This document shows positions 28,035 to 37,314 of a stretch of DNA of 64,000 bases, in pieces. Made by a program: the position numbers and the translations under genes. The notes beneath the pieces are model-generated. The model saw only the letters and a list, made by a program, of their open reading frames with translations, did no database searches and was not told the DNA's origin. How positions within the stretch are numbered: position 1 is the stretch's first letter; every line of letters starts with the position of its first letter. The stretch is from Myxococcales bacterium (lineage in GTDB: Bacteria > Myxococcota_A > UBA796 > GCA-2862545): the NCBI GenBank assembly GCA_019634415.1, contig JAHQVJ010000040.1, positions 1-64,000 on the forward strand. The letters are read 5' to 3'.

Positions 28035-30832
28035 CGACTCTCGAGGTGGCTCGCCCGCCGGGCGTGGGCCCGGGCCGCATCCACGTCGCCGAGCTGTGTG
28101 GCCACGTGCTCCATGGTGCGCTCCCCCTCCACCTCGTGACCCACGAACCCATGGTGCCGTGACCGCGCGATGGCCTGCGTGAGCGCTCGCTTCGCCGCAT
28201 CCCACTCGCCGCGTCGCACCAGCCGCTGCCCCTCCAGCAGCATGGCCTCCAGCGACAGGGAGACCAGCCCCCTGCGTCGAGCGCGGCGAATCACCTCCTC
28301 GAGGGGCGCGTCGTTCAACAAGGCCCGCGCGATGAGGGCGCGGCACATCAGGTTCGGATCGGGCTCCCCCGCCAGCAGGGCCTCGGCCCGTCCCAGATCT
28401 TCGCCCACGCTACAGCGCGATCGATCCGCGGCCAGTCGCACCCGGGAGCGCAACACCAGGGCGTGGGCCAATCCGCGCTCGTCAGCGGCCTCCCGCAGCC
28501 AGGCGATCCCCTGCCCCAGAGCCGCCAGCAGCGGCTCCGGATCCGCACGGCGCTGCCAGCCCACCTCGGCTGCCGCCACCCAGACCCGGGCGGCCCAGTT
28601 CAGATCGTCGACGGCATCCACCTCCTGACGCAGGCGCTGCGCATGCTCGTCCGCCGCCGCATGCTGCAGCACGCCCTCCAGGAGCAGCGCCAGGCGCACC
28701 CGCACCCGCACCCGGCCCAGCGCCGTGCCGCCAGGCAAGTCCAGCGCTCGCTTCAGCAGATCCGCCTCCGGCAGCAACGGCCCGACCCTGAGGGCCTCGC
28801 TCCCCACCACGATGGCTGCCCCGAAGGCGAGCTCGGTCTGTTCCTCGCGGATGGCCCACGCGCAGGCGGCTCGCGCGTTGGCCACCTGATGACCGGGGGG
28901 CGCGCCGTGGCGCCAGTCCGCCGTGGCCGCCAGGCCCGCGCACCACGACGCATGCCGCTGCTGCAGCGCGCGGTGGCGCGGATCGTGCTGCAGATGCTCG
29001 AAGGCATAGGCACGCACGGTGCGCAGCATGGCGAAGCCACCCTCCCGCCGCCGCACCACCAGCAGGTGATGGTCCACCAGGTGCTGCAGCACGTCCAGCA
29101 GGCGCCGCCCGCTGGGAGGCTCCAGCACCGCCTCCGCCGCATCGAGGGGGAAGCCCCCCTCGAACACCGCACACTGGGCGAGTACCTCGCGCTCCACGGG
29201 CTTCAGCTGCTCCCAGGAGGCATCCAGGGTGCACCGCAGCGTGCCCCGCAACAACGCGGGAAACGGCCCACCGTCGCGGGTCAGGCGATCGATCCCGAGC
29301 AGCGTGGCACGGGCCGCCGCCAGCTCGATGGCCAAGGGCAGCCCGTCCACCGCCGTCACCAGCTCCGCCACCGCCTCGTGGTTGTCCAGCGTCACCTCGA
29401 AGGCGGGCTCCGCGGCTCGGATGCGCGCGACCAGCAGCCGCACGGCGTCCGAGCCCGCCACCGCAGCCGCATCCGCGCGAGGCGCAGGCACCGCCAGCGG
29501 CGCCACGGCCATCACCCGCTCCCCCGACACCCCCAGCCGCCGTCGCGAGGTGGCGAGCAACGTGAGCTCCTCGGCCTCGGCCAGCCAGGTGGACAGCGCC
29601 GCTGCGGCGGCCTGCTCCAGCGGCGCCGCCAGCTCGGCGTTGTCGAGCAGCAGCAGCATGCGGCCGCGCGTCGCCAGGGCCGAGCCGATGGGATCCGTGG
29701 GCTGCAGCCCCAAGGCGCGCGACACCACCGCAAGCAGACCATCCACGTCGCGCACGCGCGCCAGATCGCAGACCACCACCCCACCGGGCCACAGTCCGCA
29801 CAGCAGCGACGCGATCCGGCGAGCCAGGCGCGACTTGCCGATGCCCCCCGTGCCCACCAGCGACAGCATCCGATCGCCATCGGCGAGCCTGCGCTGGATG
29901 GCTTCCACCTCCGCGACTCGCCCCACGAAGGCATCCGCGGGCTCGAGGCCAGGCTCTCGCGGTGGTGGCGGCTTCGGCGTCTGGCGCCCGTGGCCCTGCA
30001 TCACCCGGGAGGCCCGCGCTCGGCTCAGGCGGTCCAGGGCCTCCTCCAGAGTCAGTCGTGCATCCAGACTCTGTCGTGTGAGCCCCCGCACCACCTCGCG
30101 AAACGGAGCCGATACCCCTGCTCCCGGATCCAGATCGGCCAGCTGCGTCTTGCGACGGTAGATCCGGGCCAGCGACGGCGAGCGCCCGGGCGTCTGAAAC
30201 GGTGTGTGCCCCGTCAGCTGCTCCCACAGGACCACCCCCAGCGCGTAGGCGTCTCCCTTGCCGGGATCCTCGAGCCGGGCGGTGCGAAACCACTCGGGCG
30301 GTGCGTAGACCAGAGTCCCCGGCGCCAGGCCCGAGGGGTCGGTGATCCGAGCCTCCTCCGGATCCAGCGCGATCCCGAAGTCCACCAGCCAGGCGCGACC
30401 CAGCGCGTCCACCAGAATGTTCGACGGCTTGATGTCGCGGTGGAAGATCCCCACGCGGTGCGCGTGCACCAGGGCATCCGCCACCTGATGAGCCAAGCTC
30501 TCCACCTCGTCGGGCCCTCGCGTGCCGAGACGAACCCGCTGCAGGGGCTTTCCCGGCACCAGCTCCAGCGCGATCCAGGGATGCGGTGTGCTGCCCGCGT
30601 CGTGCACCCCCACGATGCCGCGGTGATCCAGGCGCCGCAGCAGCCTCAGCTCCCGATCGAAGCGACGCATGCGCACGGCGATGAGCTCCAGGTCCTCGTC
30701 TGCGTCGAGGACCTTCAGCGCGGCGAGGTGTGCTGGGTCGTCCACGTGGTGGCTGCGATACACCGTCGCCATGGATCCCCTGCCGATGAGGTGATCCACC
30801 AGCCACGATCCGAATTGGGCCGTCTCGTGCAC
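28016..30832 (-). CDS. Ser/Thr protein kinase with NB-ARC-like ATPase and TPR region
   Basis: 938 residues. Kinase domain at the start: LIGRGSMATVYRS, ALKVL, HRDIKPSN, DFG in LVDFGIAL, and an APE-like YAPPEW. After a Pro-rich linker comes an ATPase of NB-ARC/LuxR-associated type: Walker A GTGGIGKSRLA, Walker B MLLLLDNAE, and the GLPLAIELAAAR motif, then a winged-helix-like and helical repeat region. It is not a close paralogue of the three kinases to its left. Seven nt separate it from the DUF2063 gene, so it may be the last gene of the MNIO operon and respond to, or regulate, that pathway (inference). Confidence 0.92.
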   Translation of the reverse strand: MHETAQFGSWLVDHLIGRGSMATVYRSHHVDDPAHLAALKVLDADEDLELIAVRMRRFDRELRLLRRLDHRGIVGVHDAGSTPHPWIALELVPGKPLQRVRLGTRGPDEVESLAHQVADALVHAHRVGIFHRDIKPSNILVDALGRAWLVDFGIALDPEEARITDPSGLAPGTLVYAPPEWFRTARLEDPGKGDAYALGVVLWEQLTGHTPFQTPGRSPSLARIYRRKTQLADLDPGAGVSAPFREVVRGLTRQSLDARLTLEEALDRLSRARASRVMQGHGRQTPKPPPPREPGLEPADAFVGRVAEVEAIQRRLADGDRMLSLVGTGGIGKSRLARRIASLLCGLWPGGVVVCDLARVRDVDGLLAVVSRALGLQPTDPIGSALATRGRMLLLLDNAELAAPLEQAAAAALSTWLAEAEELTLLATSRRRLGVSGERVMAVAPLAVPAPRADAAAVAGSDAVRLLVARIRAAEPAFEVTLDNHEAVAELVTAVDGLPLAIELAAARATLLGIDRLTRDGGPFPALLRGTLRCTLDASWEQLKPVEREVLAQCAVFEGGFPLDAAEAVLEPPSGRRLLDVLQHLVDHHLLVVRRREGGFAMLRTVRAYAFEHLQHDPRHRALQQRHASWCAGLAATADWRHGAPPGHQVANARAACAWAIREEQTELAFGAAIVVGSEALRVGPLLPEADLLKRALDLPGGTALGRVRVRVRLALLLEGVLQHAAADEHAQRLRQEVDAVDDLNWAARVWVAAAEVGWQRRADPEPLLAALGQGIAWLREAADERGLAHALVLRSRVRLAADRSRCSVGEDLGRAEALLAGEPDPNLMCRALIARALLNDAPLEEVIRRARRRGLVSLSLEAMLLEGQRLVRRGEWDAAKRALTQAIARSRHHGFVGHEVEGERTMEHVATQLGDVDAARAHARRASHLESRQDRSG

Positions 30833-30839
30833 GCTCCAA

Positions 30840-31595
30840 TCATGCCACGTCGAGCTCGACGAGGTCGCGCTCGGCGTAGTCCTTGAACCACTGACCGATC
30901 TCGGTGGTGAGCTGATCCGCGGTCGCCCACTCCTTGGCGAAGATCGCGTCGATGGCGTCGGGAACGGTACTCCCGCGGCGGATCTCGTCGAGGATGCCCC
31001 ACGACGGCAGAGGCATCACCCAGTGGCGCATCTTGATGCCGCGCCGGAAGACCACCAGCGGGAAGTCGCCCTCCCGCAGCTCGGGCGCCTCCCGCCCCAG
31101 CAGCACAGCGGAGCGCAGCGCGTGCACGTCGTGGCGCACGCGCAGCAGCGACACGTGGGGCTGCAGCCGTAGGCGCGGCAGGCCCGCGAGGGCCGCGGGC
31201 TCGATGGCCACGCCCGACGCAGCCTCGAACCCCGTCTGAACCGCGCGATCGAGGTGCGCCATCTCCACGGCGGCCTCCGTGCCCTCGGGCTGCTCCGCCA
31301 GCCACTCCGGCAGCCGATGCGCCACGCGGTTCAGGGTCCAGCTCTCCGAGGGGTGCTCCAGCAGGTAGCGCCGCAGGACGGGCTCGGCGCCGTCGCCCAG
31401 CAGGGCGTTCAGCCCTGGGATCTCGTCGACGAGCGCGTTGAACAGCCGCAGCCGGTACTGACGCACGTAGATCTCGATCTGATCGAGCGGGCTGCACACA
31501 GGCCCCCCCGCAAACCAGGCGTCGTCGACGTCCTCGGCGCCGCGGATCATCTCCACCATGCGATCCTGCCAGTCGGCGGGGAGGCCGTCAGGCAC
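30840..31595 (-). CDS. DUF2063 protein, HvfC/BufC-type partner of an MNIO enzyme
   Basis: 251 residues. The N-terminal part matches the DUF2063/HvfC family (QIEIYVRQYRLRLFNALVDEIPGLNALLG, then HPSESWTLNRVAHRLPEWL), which binds and presents the precursor peptide to the DUF692 oxidase in bufferin-type RiPP systems. The C-terminal 130 residues are less conserved. GTG start with GGGAGG 6 nt upstream; it overlaps the MNIO gene by 8 nt. No signal peptide. No BufA-type Cys-rich precursor gene was found next to it, so the substrate is unidentified. Confidence 0.85.
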   Translation of the reverse strand: MPDGLPADWQDRMVEMIRGAEDVDDAWFAGGPVCSPLDQIEIYVRQYRLRLFNALVDEIPGLNALLGDGAEPVLRRYLLEHPSESWTLNRVAHRLPEWLAEQPEGTEAAVEMAHLDRAVQTGFEAASGVAIEPAALAGLPRLRLQPHVSLLRVRHDVHALRSAVLLGREAPELREGDFPLVVFRRGIKMRHWVMPLPSWGILDEIRRGSTVPDAIDAIFAKEWATADQLTTEIGQWFKDYAERDLVELDVA

Positions 31596-32448
31596 GGGTC
31601 GCCTCCCGCCGGGCCAGCGCCTCGTCGCGTACCCGCCTCGCGTGGTCCGCCTCCTCCGCCAGGCGCTCCCAGCTCGGGATCTGGCCGTCCCACTCCACCA
31701 AGGTGCTCACCGGCCCGATGCGCTCGATGGCGTGGCCGTACAGCTCCCACACCTCGTCGCACACGGGCGCGTCGTGGGTGTCGAGGCGGTACCCCTCCAT
31801 CACGGAGTGGCCCGCGAGGTGGATCTGCACCACCCGATCGTGGGGGATGTTGTCGAGGTACTCGATGGGATCGAAGCCGTGATTGATGGAGCTCACGAAG
31901 ATGTTGTTCACGTCGAGCATCAGCCCGATGTCGGCGCGCTCCACCAAGGCCGTGACGAAGTCCCACTCGGGCATCTGGCTGGCCTTGAACGACAGATACG
32001 ACGACGGGTTCTCCAGCGCGAACACGCACGGCAGCGCGTCGGCCATGCGCTTGCTGCGCTCCACCATGTGGTCGAGCATCTCGGGCGTGTAGGGCACGGG
32101 CAGCAGGTCGTGGGCGTTCACGCGCGCCGAGCCCGTGAAGCAGACGTGGTCCGACAGCCAGGGCGTCCCCGTGCGCTTCGCCAGCGCCACCAGGCGCTGG
32201 GTGTGCTCGCCGATCTCCGGCCCGCCGATGGACATGGAGACCCCGTGCTGCACCACCGGGTAGCCGTCCATCAGCCGCTCGAGGTAGTGCAGCGGGGAGC
32301 CGCCATCCACCATGAAGTTCTCGCTGATCACCTCGAACCAGTCCATGGAGGGCCGCTGCTCCACCACGTGCTGGTAGTGCGGGATGCGAAAGCCCACGCC
32401 GATTCCCAGATCGGGCAGTCGGAAGCGGGAGACGGTGTCAGCGACCAT
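31588..32448 (-). CDS. MNIO family (DUF692) multinuclear non-haem iron oxidase
   Basis: 286 residues, typical length. MNIOs (MbnB, BufB, TglH, ChrH) use two or three iron ions to rebuild Cys side chains in RiPP precursors. Likely metal ligands are present: FEVISEN, VQHGVSMSIGG, LSDHVCFTG, ENPSSYLSF, LDVNNIFVSSINHG, QIHLAGHSVMEG, LDTHDAPV and VEWDGQIPSW. It overlaps its DUF2063 partner and the upstream NmrA-like gene, giving a tight operon. The surrounding genes do not include a recognisable precursor. Family firm, substrate unknown. Confidence 0.93.
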   Translation of the reverse strand: MVADTVSRFRLPDLGIGVGFRIPHYQHVVEQRPSMDWFEVISENFMVDGGSPLHYLERLMDGYPVVQHGVSMSIGGPEIGEHTQRLVALAKRTGTPWLSDHVCFTGSARVNAHDLLPVPYTPEMLDHMVERSKRMADALPCVFALENPSSYLSFKASQMPEWDFVTALVERADIGLMLDVNNIFVSSINHGFDPIEYLDNIPHDRVVQIHLAGHSVMEGYRLDTHDAPVCDEVWELYGHAIERIGPVSTLVEWDGQIPSWERLAEEADHARRVRDEALARREATRA

Positions 32449-33301
32449 GGCTCAGCAGCTCCTGCAGGGAGGCGGGTGGGCGGCCGGTCAGCCGCTCGAC
32501 GTGATCGGTGCACGCGGCCGACAGGCCCTGGCGGATGGGATCGTACAGCGTGGCCATGAACCGCGCGACGGGCTCGCTCATTCCCCCCTGAAGGCAAGCG
32601 CGAACGTAGTCGTCCACAGTGGCCTCTCGATGCTCCACGCGGGCTCCGGTGGCCCGAGCCACCGCCTCGCACAGCTCGCGGGTGGTCAGGGCAGCCGGGC
32701 CAGTCAGCTCGTAGATCTGCCCCTCGTGACCATCGGTGGTCAGCGCCGCCGCCCCCGCGCGGGCCAGGTCTCGTCGGCTGGCGTAGGCGTGGCGCCCCTC
32801 CCCCGTCGGGTACGGGATCGTGCCCATCCGCACGATGTCGTCCACCCAGTCCAGGATGGGCTCGGCGTACAAGGCGTTGCGCAGCAGCGTCCAGTCCATG
32901 CCCGACAGGCGCAGGGCACTCTCCGCATAGAGCAGGTAGGGCATGATCGCGAAGCCGTTGTCGGGATGGGTGCCCACCAGTCCGAAGTGGAGCACGTGAC
33001 GCACCTGGGCATCGCGAGCGGCGTCGAGGGTGTTCTGCAGCTGCGGCACCCGCTGTGCCGGCATGGCCGTGCCGGGGATGACGAGCACGCGCTGCACACC
33101 GGCGAAGGCCTCGCGGAGGCTGTCGGGCTCGGTGTAGTCGGCGCGGCGGACCACCACCCCCCGTACAACGAGATCGGCAGCCTTCTTCGGCGTGCGCACC
33201 GCGGCCACCACGTCGCCGGCAGCGGTCCCTTGCTCGTCCAGCAGGGCGGTGATGGTGGCACGCCCCAGCTGCCCCGTCGCCGCCGTCACGGCGTATCGCA
33301 T
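32438..33301 (-). CDS. NmrA-like / atypical short-chain NAD(P)-binding oxidoreductase
   Basis: 287 residues. N-terminal Rossmann motif TAATGQLGRATI (GxxGxxG type), then VRRADYTEP and VLVIPGT as in NmrA and quinone-oxidoreductase-2-like proteins; the classical Tyr-x-x-x-Lys catalytic pair is not evident. The body continues with TLLRNALYAEP and a substrate-side helical end. The start has GGGAGG 6 nt upstream of ATG. It overlaps the MNIO gene by 11 nt and probably heads the operon. It could supply redox sensing or a reduction step, but that is inference. Confidence 0.85.
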   Translation of the reverse strand: MRYAVTAATGQLGRATITALLDEQGTAAGDVVAAVRTPKKAADLVVRGVVVRRADYTEPDSLREAFAGVQRVLVIPGTAMPAQRVPQLQNTLDAARDAQVRHVLHFGLVGTHPDNGFAIMPYLLYAESALRLSGMDWTLLRNALYAEPILDWVDDIVRMGTIPYPTGEGRHAYASRRDLARAGAAALTTDGHEGQIYELTGPAALTTRELCEAVARATGARVEHREATVDDYVRACLQGGMSEPVARFMATLYDPIRQGLSAACTDHVERLTGRPPASLQELLSHGR

Positions 33302-33384
33302 GCAGATCCTCCCGAAGGGTGGACCCCTTATCGTCGCGACACACAGGCCAGACCGATGGAGCTGCAAGCAGTTAGCAGGCCGGA

Positions 33385-34677
33385 ATGGCAGGACTGCTTC
33401 TCTTCACGATCTTCCTGGTGTTCGCAAACGGCTTCTTCGTGGCCGCCGAGTTCGCACTCGTCAAGGTACGCTCCACCCAGCTCGACGCCCAGGTCGACGA
33501 CGGGGCACGTTTCTCGGTGCTGGCACGCAGCATGCTGAACAACCTCGACAGCTACCTGTCGGCCACCCAGCTGGGGATCACCCTCACCTCGCTGGGGCTG
33601 GGATGGATCGGAGAGCCTGCGGTGGCGCATGTGCTCGAGCCCGTGTTCCTCGAGCTCGAGGTGCCCGAGGAGATGACCCACCGCATCTCCTTCGTGCTGG
33701 GCTTCTCCATCATCAGCTTCCTGCACATCGTGATCGGTGAGGTGGCGCCCAAGAGCCTCGCCATCGCTCGCCCCGTCGGGGTCTCGCTGGCCGTCAGCGC
33801 ACCCCTGCGCGCCTTCCACTGGATCTTCTACCCGGCCCTGGCGGTGCTCAACGCATCGGCCAACCTGATCCTGCGTGCGGTGGGTGTGGAGCCCGCCAAC
33901 AGCCACAGCCTCGCGGTGGGCGGCGACGAGCTGGTGCGCATGGCTCAGGCCTCGGCGGCGGAGGGCCACATCAGCACCCACGAGGGCGAGCTGGTCGACA
34001 AGATCTTCGCCTTCAGCGACCGGGTGGCCTCCGAGATCATGATCCCGCGCCACCAGGTGCACGCCATCGAGCTCGACGCTCCCATCGGGCCTCAGCTCAC
34101 GGCGGCCCTGGATCAGGGCCACAGCCGCTACCCGGTGTTCCTGGGCGACCTCGACCATGCCGTGGGCATCGTGCACCTCAAGGACCTGCTGCACACCGAC
34201 CTCACGGAGGTCAGTGCCGAGAAGCTACGGAACACGCTGCGTCCCATGATGTACGTGCCGGGCACGCTCCCGGCCCAGAAGGTGATGCGTCGCATGCAGC
34301 AGCGTCGCTCCCACCTCTCCCTGGTGCTCGACGAGAGCGGCGGGGTGGCCGGGCTCGTCACCCTGGAGGACGCCCTCGAGGAGCTGGTGGGCGAGATCCA
34401 AGACGAGTACGACCACGAGGAGCTCGAGGAGGTCCAGCCGTTGGAAGACGGAGGCTACGCTCTGGCCGGTGGCCTCCTGCTGGTTCGGGTGGCCGCCCTG
34501 CTGCGCGTGCCCGCGCCCGAGTCGCGCAGCACCACGCTACAGGGCTGGTTGATGGAGATGCTGGAGCGAGTGCCCGAGTCCGGCGACACGCTCCCGCTGG
34601 GAGACTGGAGTGTGGAGGTGGTGGACGTGGAGGATCGCACCGTGGTCCGGGCCGAGGCCACCCGGTCCATCGACTGA
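33385..34677 (+). CDS. CNNM/CorC-family membrane transporter with CBS domains
   Basis: 430 residues. N-terminal DUF21/CNNM membrane domain with about four hydrophobic segments (GLLLFTIFLVFANGFFVAAEFALVKV, TSLGLGWIGEP, IISFLHIVIGEVAPKSLAI), then paired CBS domains (EIMIPRHQVHAIE; LVLDESGGVAGLVTLEDALEELVG) and a C-terminal CorC_HlyC domain. These are often labelled hemolysin-related but are better seen as Mg2+/Co2+ efflux or membrane-stability proteins. It is divergent from the NmrA-like gene and overlaps the histidine phosphatase by 1 nt (TGATG). Confidence 0.93.
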   Translation: MAGLLLFTIFLVFANGFFVAAEFALVKVRSTQLDAQVDDGARFSVLARSMLNNLDSYLSATQLGITLTSLGLGWIGEPAVAHVLEPVFLELEVPEEMTHRISFVLGFSIISFLHIVIGEVAPKSLAIARPVGVSLAVSAPLRAFHWIFYPALAVLNASANLILRAVGVEPANSHSLAVGGDELVRMAQASAAEGHISTHEGELVDKIFAFSDRVASEIMIPRHQVHAIELDAPIGPQLTAALDQGHSRYPVFLGDLDHAVGIVHLKDLLHTDLTEVSAEKLRNTLRPMMYVPGTLPAQKVMRRMQQRRSHLSLVLDESGGVAGLVTLEDALEELVGEIQDEYDHEELEEVQPLEDGGYALAGGLLLVRVAALLRVPAPESRSTTLQGWLMEMLERVPESGDTLPLGDWSVEVVDVEDRTVVRAEATRSID

Positions 34678-35249
34678 TGGGCGTCCGCACGCTGCACCTG
34701 GTGCGCCACGGTCAGTACCTGCGCGACCCCGAGATGTTGACGGATCTGGGCCGGGCCCAGTCCGCCTGCGTGGCCTCGCGGCTAGCCCGAGAGGGCGTCG
34801 TGGAGGTGGTGACCAGCACCCTTCCTCGCGCGAGCCAGACCACCGAGGCGCTGCGCCATGCCCTGCCCAGCGCTCGGTTTCGCCGTAGTCGGCTCCTGGT
34901 GGAGGGGATCCCCTGCCCGCCCCCGTGGCCTGCGAGGGGCGAGGTCGCCACGCGGCTGCAGTCTCGCACCGACGACGAGTGGGAGCGCACGCGCGACCGC
35001 CTCCAGCGAGCCACGGTGCGGTTCGTGCGACCCACCCGAGGAGGCGATCAAACCGACGTGCTGGTGGGGCACGGCAACTGGATCCGAGCCATGATCTGTA
35101 GGGCGCTCGAGCTGCCGCTCGAGGCCTGGTGGTCCTTCGACATGCACCACTGCGGCCTGTGCACCCTGCGCGTGGGTCGCAAGCGCACCTTCCTGGTCCG
35201 CTTCAACGAGACGGGCCACCTCCCGGACGCCATGCTGACCATGGAGTGA
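34677..35249 (+). CDS. Histidine phosphatase family protein
   Basis: 190 residues. The RHG motif (HLVRHGQYL) carries the nucleophilic His; partner Arg is in TLPRASQT, and the second His in VLVGHGNWIRA. A Glu in the variable loop (VEGIPCPP) is the probable acid. These fit the phosphoglycerate-mutase-like branch; substrates range from sugar phosphates to phosphoproteins. A Cys-His pair (DMHHCGLC) near the end is unusual. Translationally coupled to the CorC-type gene. Cytoplasmic. Exact substrate cannot be assigned. Confidence 0.9.
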   Translation: MGVRTLHLVRHGQYLRDPEMLTDLGRAQSACVASRLAREGVVEVVTSTLPRASQTTEALRHALPSARFRRSRLLVEGIPCPPPWPARGEVATRLQSRTDDEWERTRDRLQRATVRFVRPTRGGDQTDVLVGHGNWIRAMICRALELPLEAWWSFDMHHCGLCTLRVGRKRTFLVRFNETGHLPDAMLTME

Positions 35250-35284
35250 CCAGTGGACCGGCAAGCCCGACCCGATCGCCGCGT

Positions 35285-36163
35285 CTACGACCAGTACGTC
35301 CCTGCCGCCACGAAGACGAAGAAGAGCAGCGACACGTAGCCGTTCAGATCGAAGAAGGCCTTGTCGATCCGGGACAGATCGTCGGGCCGCACGATCCAGT
35401 GCTCGTAGAGCAACACCACACCGATCAGGGCCACCCCCACCAGGTAGGCCGGCCCTAGGGCGGTGAAGCTGGGCAGCGCCAGCAGCAGGCCCACCGTGGT
35501 CACATGCAGCACGGCACTCACCACCATCGCACCCCGCAGCCCCAACGCGCTCGGGATCGAGTGCGGGCCGTGCTCCGCGTCGAAGGCCTCGTCCTGGCAC
35601 GAGTACAGGATGTCGAAGCCCGCCACCCAGGTGCCCACTGCCAGCGACAGCACCACCGGAATCGCCGTGACCGTGCCCGTCAGCCCGATCCACACCCCCA
35701 GCGGCGCCAGGGCCAGCGCCACCCCCAGCACCAGGTGGCACAGAGCAGTGAAGCGCTTGGTGAGCGAGTAGCCCCACACGATGGCCACCGCGACGGGAGA
35801 CAGCATCAGCGCCAGCGGGTGCAAGCCCGCCGTGCACAGCACGAACAGGGCCGCCGAGCCCAGCGTGAAGACCCAGGCCGACGTGAGGCTGATCTGCCCC
35901 GAGGGCAGCTCTCGGCTCGCCGTGCGGGGGTTCTTCGCGTCGATGTCGCGGTCCACGATGCGGTTGAAGCCCATCGCCGTGGAGCGGGCCAGCACCATGC
36001 ACAGCACGATCAGCACCACCTGCTGCCAGGTGATCGTCACCTCTCGCGCCGCGAGCACCGCGGCGGCCAGCGCGAAGGGCATGGCGAAGATGCTGTGCGA
36101 CAGCCGAATCATGCGGCTGTAGGTCACCAGAGGGCTATCGGACACCGTCGTCTCCAAGGCCAT
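35285..36163 (-). CDS. mqnP: UbiA-family prenyltransferase, probably MqnP of the futalosine menaquinone pathway
   Basis: 292 residues, about eight or nine membrane helices. The two Asp-rich UbiA motifs are present: [21 protein letters not shown] (NDxxDxxxD type) and [16 protein letters not shown]. It attaches the polyprenyl chain to the naphthoate ring at the cytoplasmic membrane. The operon partners (mqnE, mqnA, deaminase, ubiX-like, polyprenyl synthase) argue for the futalosine pathway rather than ubiquinone. It starts inside the deaminase gene (29-nt overlap) and is the last gene of the operon. Confidence 0.9.
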   Translation of the reverse strand: MALETTVSDSPLVTYSRMIRLSHSIFAMPFALAAAVLAAREVTITWQQVVLIVLCMVLARSTAMGFNRIVDRDIDAKNPRTASRELPSGQISLTSAWVFTLGSAALFVLCTAGLHPLALMLSPVAVAIVWGYSLTKRFTALCHLVLGVALALAPLGVWIGLTGTVTAIPVVLSLAVGTWVAGFDILYSCQDEAFDAEHGPHSIPSALGLRGAMVVSAVLHVTTVGLLLALPSFTALGPAYLVGVALIGVVLLYEHWIVRPDDLSRIDKAFFDLNGYVSLLFFVFVAAGTYWS

Positions 36164-37310
36164 GGGGGGGAGGCACCAACCAACGTCGCGCGGGCGGCTC
36201 GGCGAGATCCGAGGCCGACTGCACTCCTTCGAGCAGCAGCACGCCTCCGCAGGCGCCCTCGCGCAGGACGCCCATCTGGGGCCGGGCCAAGGCCGCGGCC
36301 CCGCCCGCGGTGGCCGCCACCAGCCACGTCGACGCCGGCACGTCGGGGAAGGCTCGGATCAGCGCCGCCACCTCCCCGAGCACGTCGAGATCGGGGCTCG
36401 AGCCCAAGCTGTCCGTGCCCAGGCACAGGCGGATCCCCGACGCGAGCAGGCGGGGCACGTCCGGTAGCTGCCCCCCGATGTGGGCGTTGCTCCGGGCACA
36501 CAGGCACAGCGGCACATCCGCGGCCACCAGCTGCTGCAGGTCGTCCGCCGACAGGTGCACGCCGTGCACCGCCATGAGGTGGGGTCCCAGCACCCCCAGC
36601 GACGCCAGCCACGCCACCGGCCGCAGTCCGCTCGGCGTGTACCAGCTCCAGTCGATCCCCAGATCGTCGAGGAACGCAGCGAACGGCCCCGTTCCGTGCT
36701 CCACGAAGGCGACCTCGCCGGGATCCTCCTGGAGGTGGATACTGCCCACCACGCCCGCCCGCTCGGCACCCGACGCCTTCAGCCACCGCTCGGGCACGCT
36801 GTAGGTCGCGTGGGGCGTGGGACGGATGGCCACCGCTCCCTCCCAGCGCGCGGCTGCCTCCGCTCGAGCTCGCATGGCCGGATCGTCGATCAGCGCCCGC
36901 CCCATGCCCAGCACCTCGTGCTGCACGATGCCCGCCAGCTCCGCCGCCCGAAGCAGCGGCGCGGTGTCGCCCCCGTTGGAGATGTCGCAGACCAGCGCCG
37001 TGCCAGCGGCCGCCATCTCGCAGGCCGCAGCCGCGGCGCGCTGTCGCGCGTCCTGTGGGCGTGCGGTGCGCTGCAGCGTGCGCACCCAGGCAGGCAGTCC
37101 CTGGCCTCCGGGGATCTGGCCCGCCGCCCACGACAGCTCCAGGTGCAGGTGAGCGTTCACCAGCCCCGGCACCACCAGCCCCTCCACTGCCCCAGGATCC
37201 GTGGCACGGGCGGGTCGAACCGCCGTGATTGCGCCATCCTCACGCGTCTCGATGGCCACGCCCGACCGGATCTCGCCGGCCACCAGCGCACGCTGGGCGT
37301 GGACCACCAC
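36135..37310 (-). CDS. mqnX: Amidohydrolase, probable aminodeoxyfutalosine deaminase
   Basis: 391 residues. Metal ligands of the amidohydrolase fold: VNAHLHLEL (HxH), HLQED (His), AVHGVHLS (His) and GTDSLGSSPDL (Asp), in the order of the deaminase subgroup. In futalosine-route genomes this enzyme removes the amino group of 6-amino-6-deoxyfutalosine made by MqnE. It lies between mqnA and mqnP. GTG start; GGAGGG upstream overlaps the mqnA stop region. A general S-adenosylhomocysteine/guanine deaminase role is the alternative, but operon context favours MqnX. Confidence 0.82.
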   Translation of the reverse strand: MVVHAQRALVAGEIRSGVAIETREDGAITAVRPARATDPGAVEGLVVPGLVNAHLHLELSWAAGQIPGGQGLPAWVRTLQRTARPQDARQRAAAAACEMAAAGTALVCDISNGGDTAPLLRAAELAGIVQHEVLGMGRALIDDPAMRARAEAAARWEGAVAIRPTPHATYSVPERWLKASGAERAGVVGSIHLQEDPGEVAFVEHGTGPFAAFLDDLGIDWSWYTPSGLRPVAWLASLGVLGPHLMAVHGVHLSADDLQQLVAADVPLCLCARSNAHIGGQLPDVPRLLASGIRLCLGTDSLGSSPDLDVLGEVAALIRAFPDVPASTWLVAATAGGAAALARPQMGVLREGACGGVLLLEGVQSASDLAEPPARRWLVPPPHGLGDDGVR

Positions 37311-37314
37311 CGCC

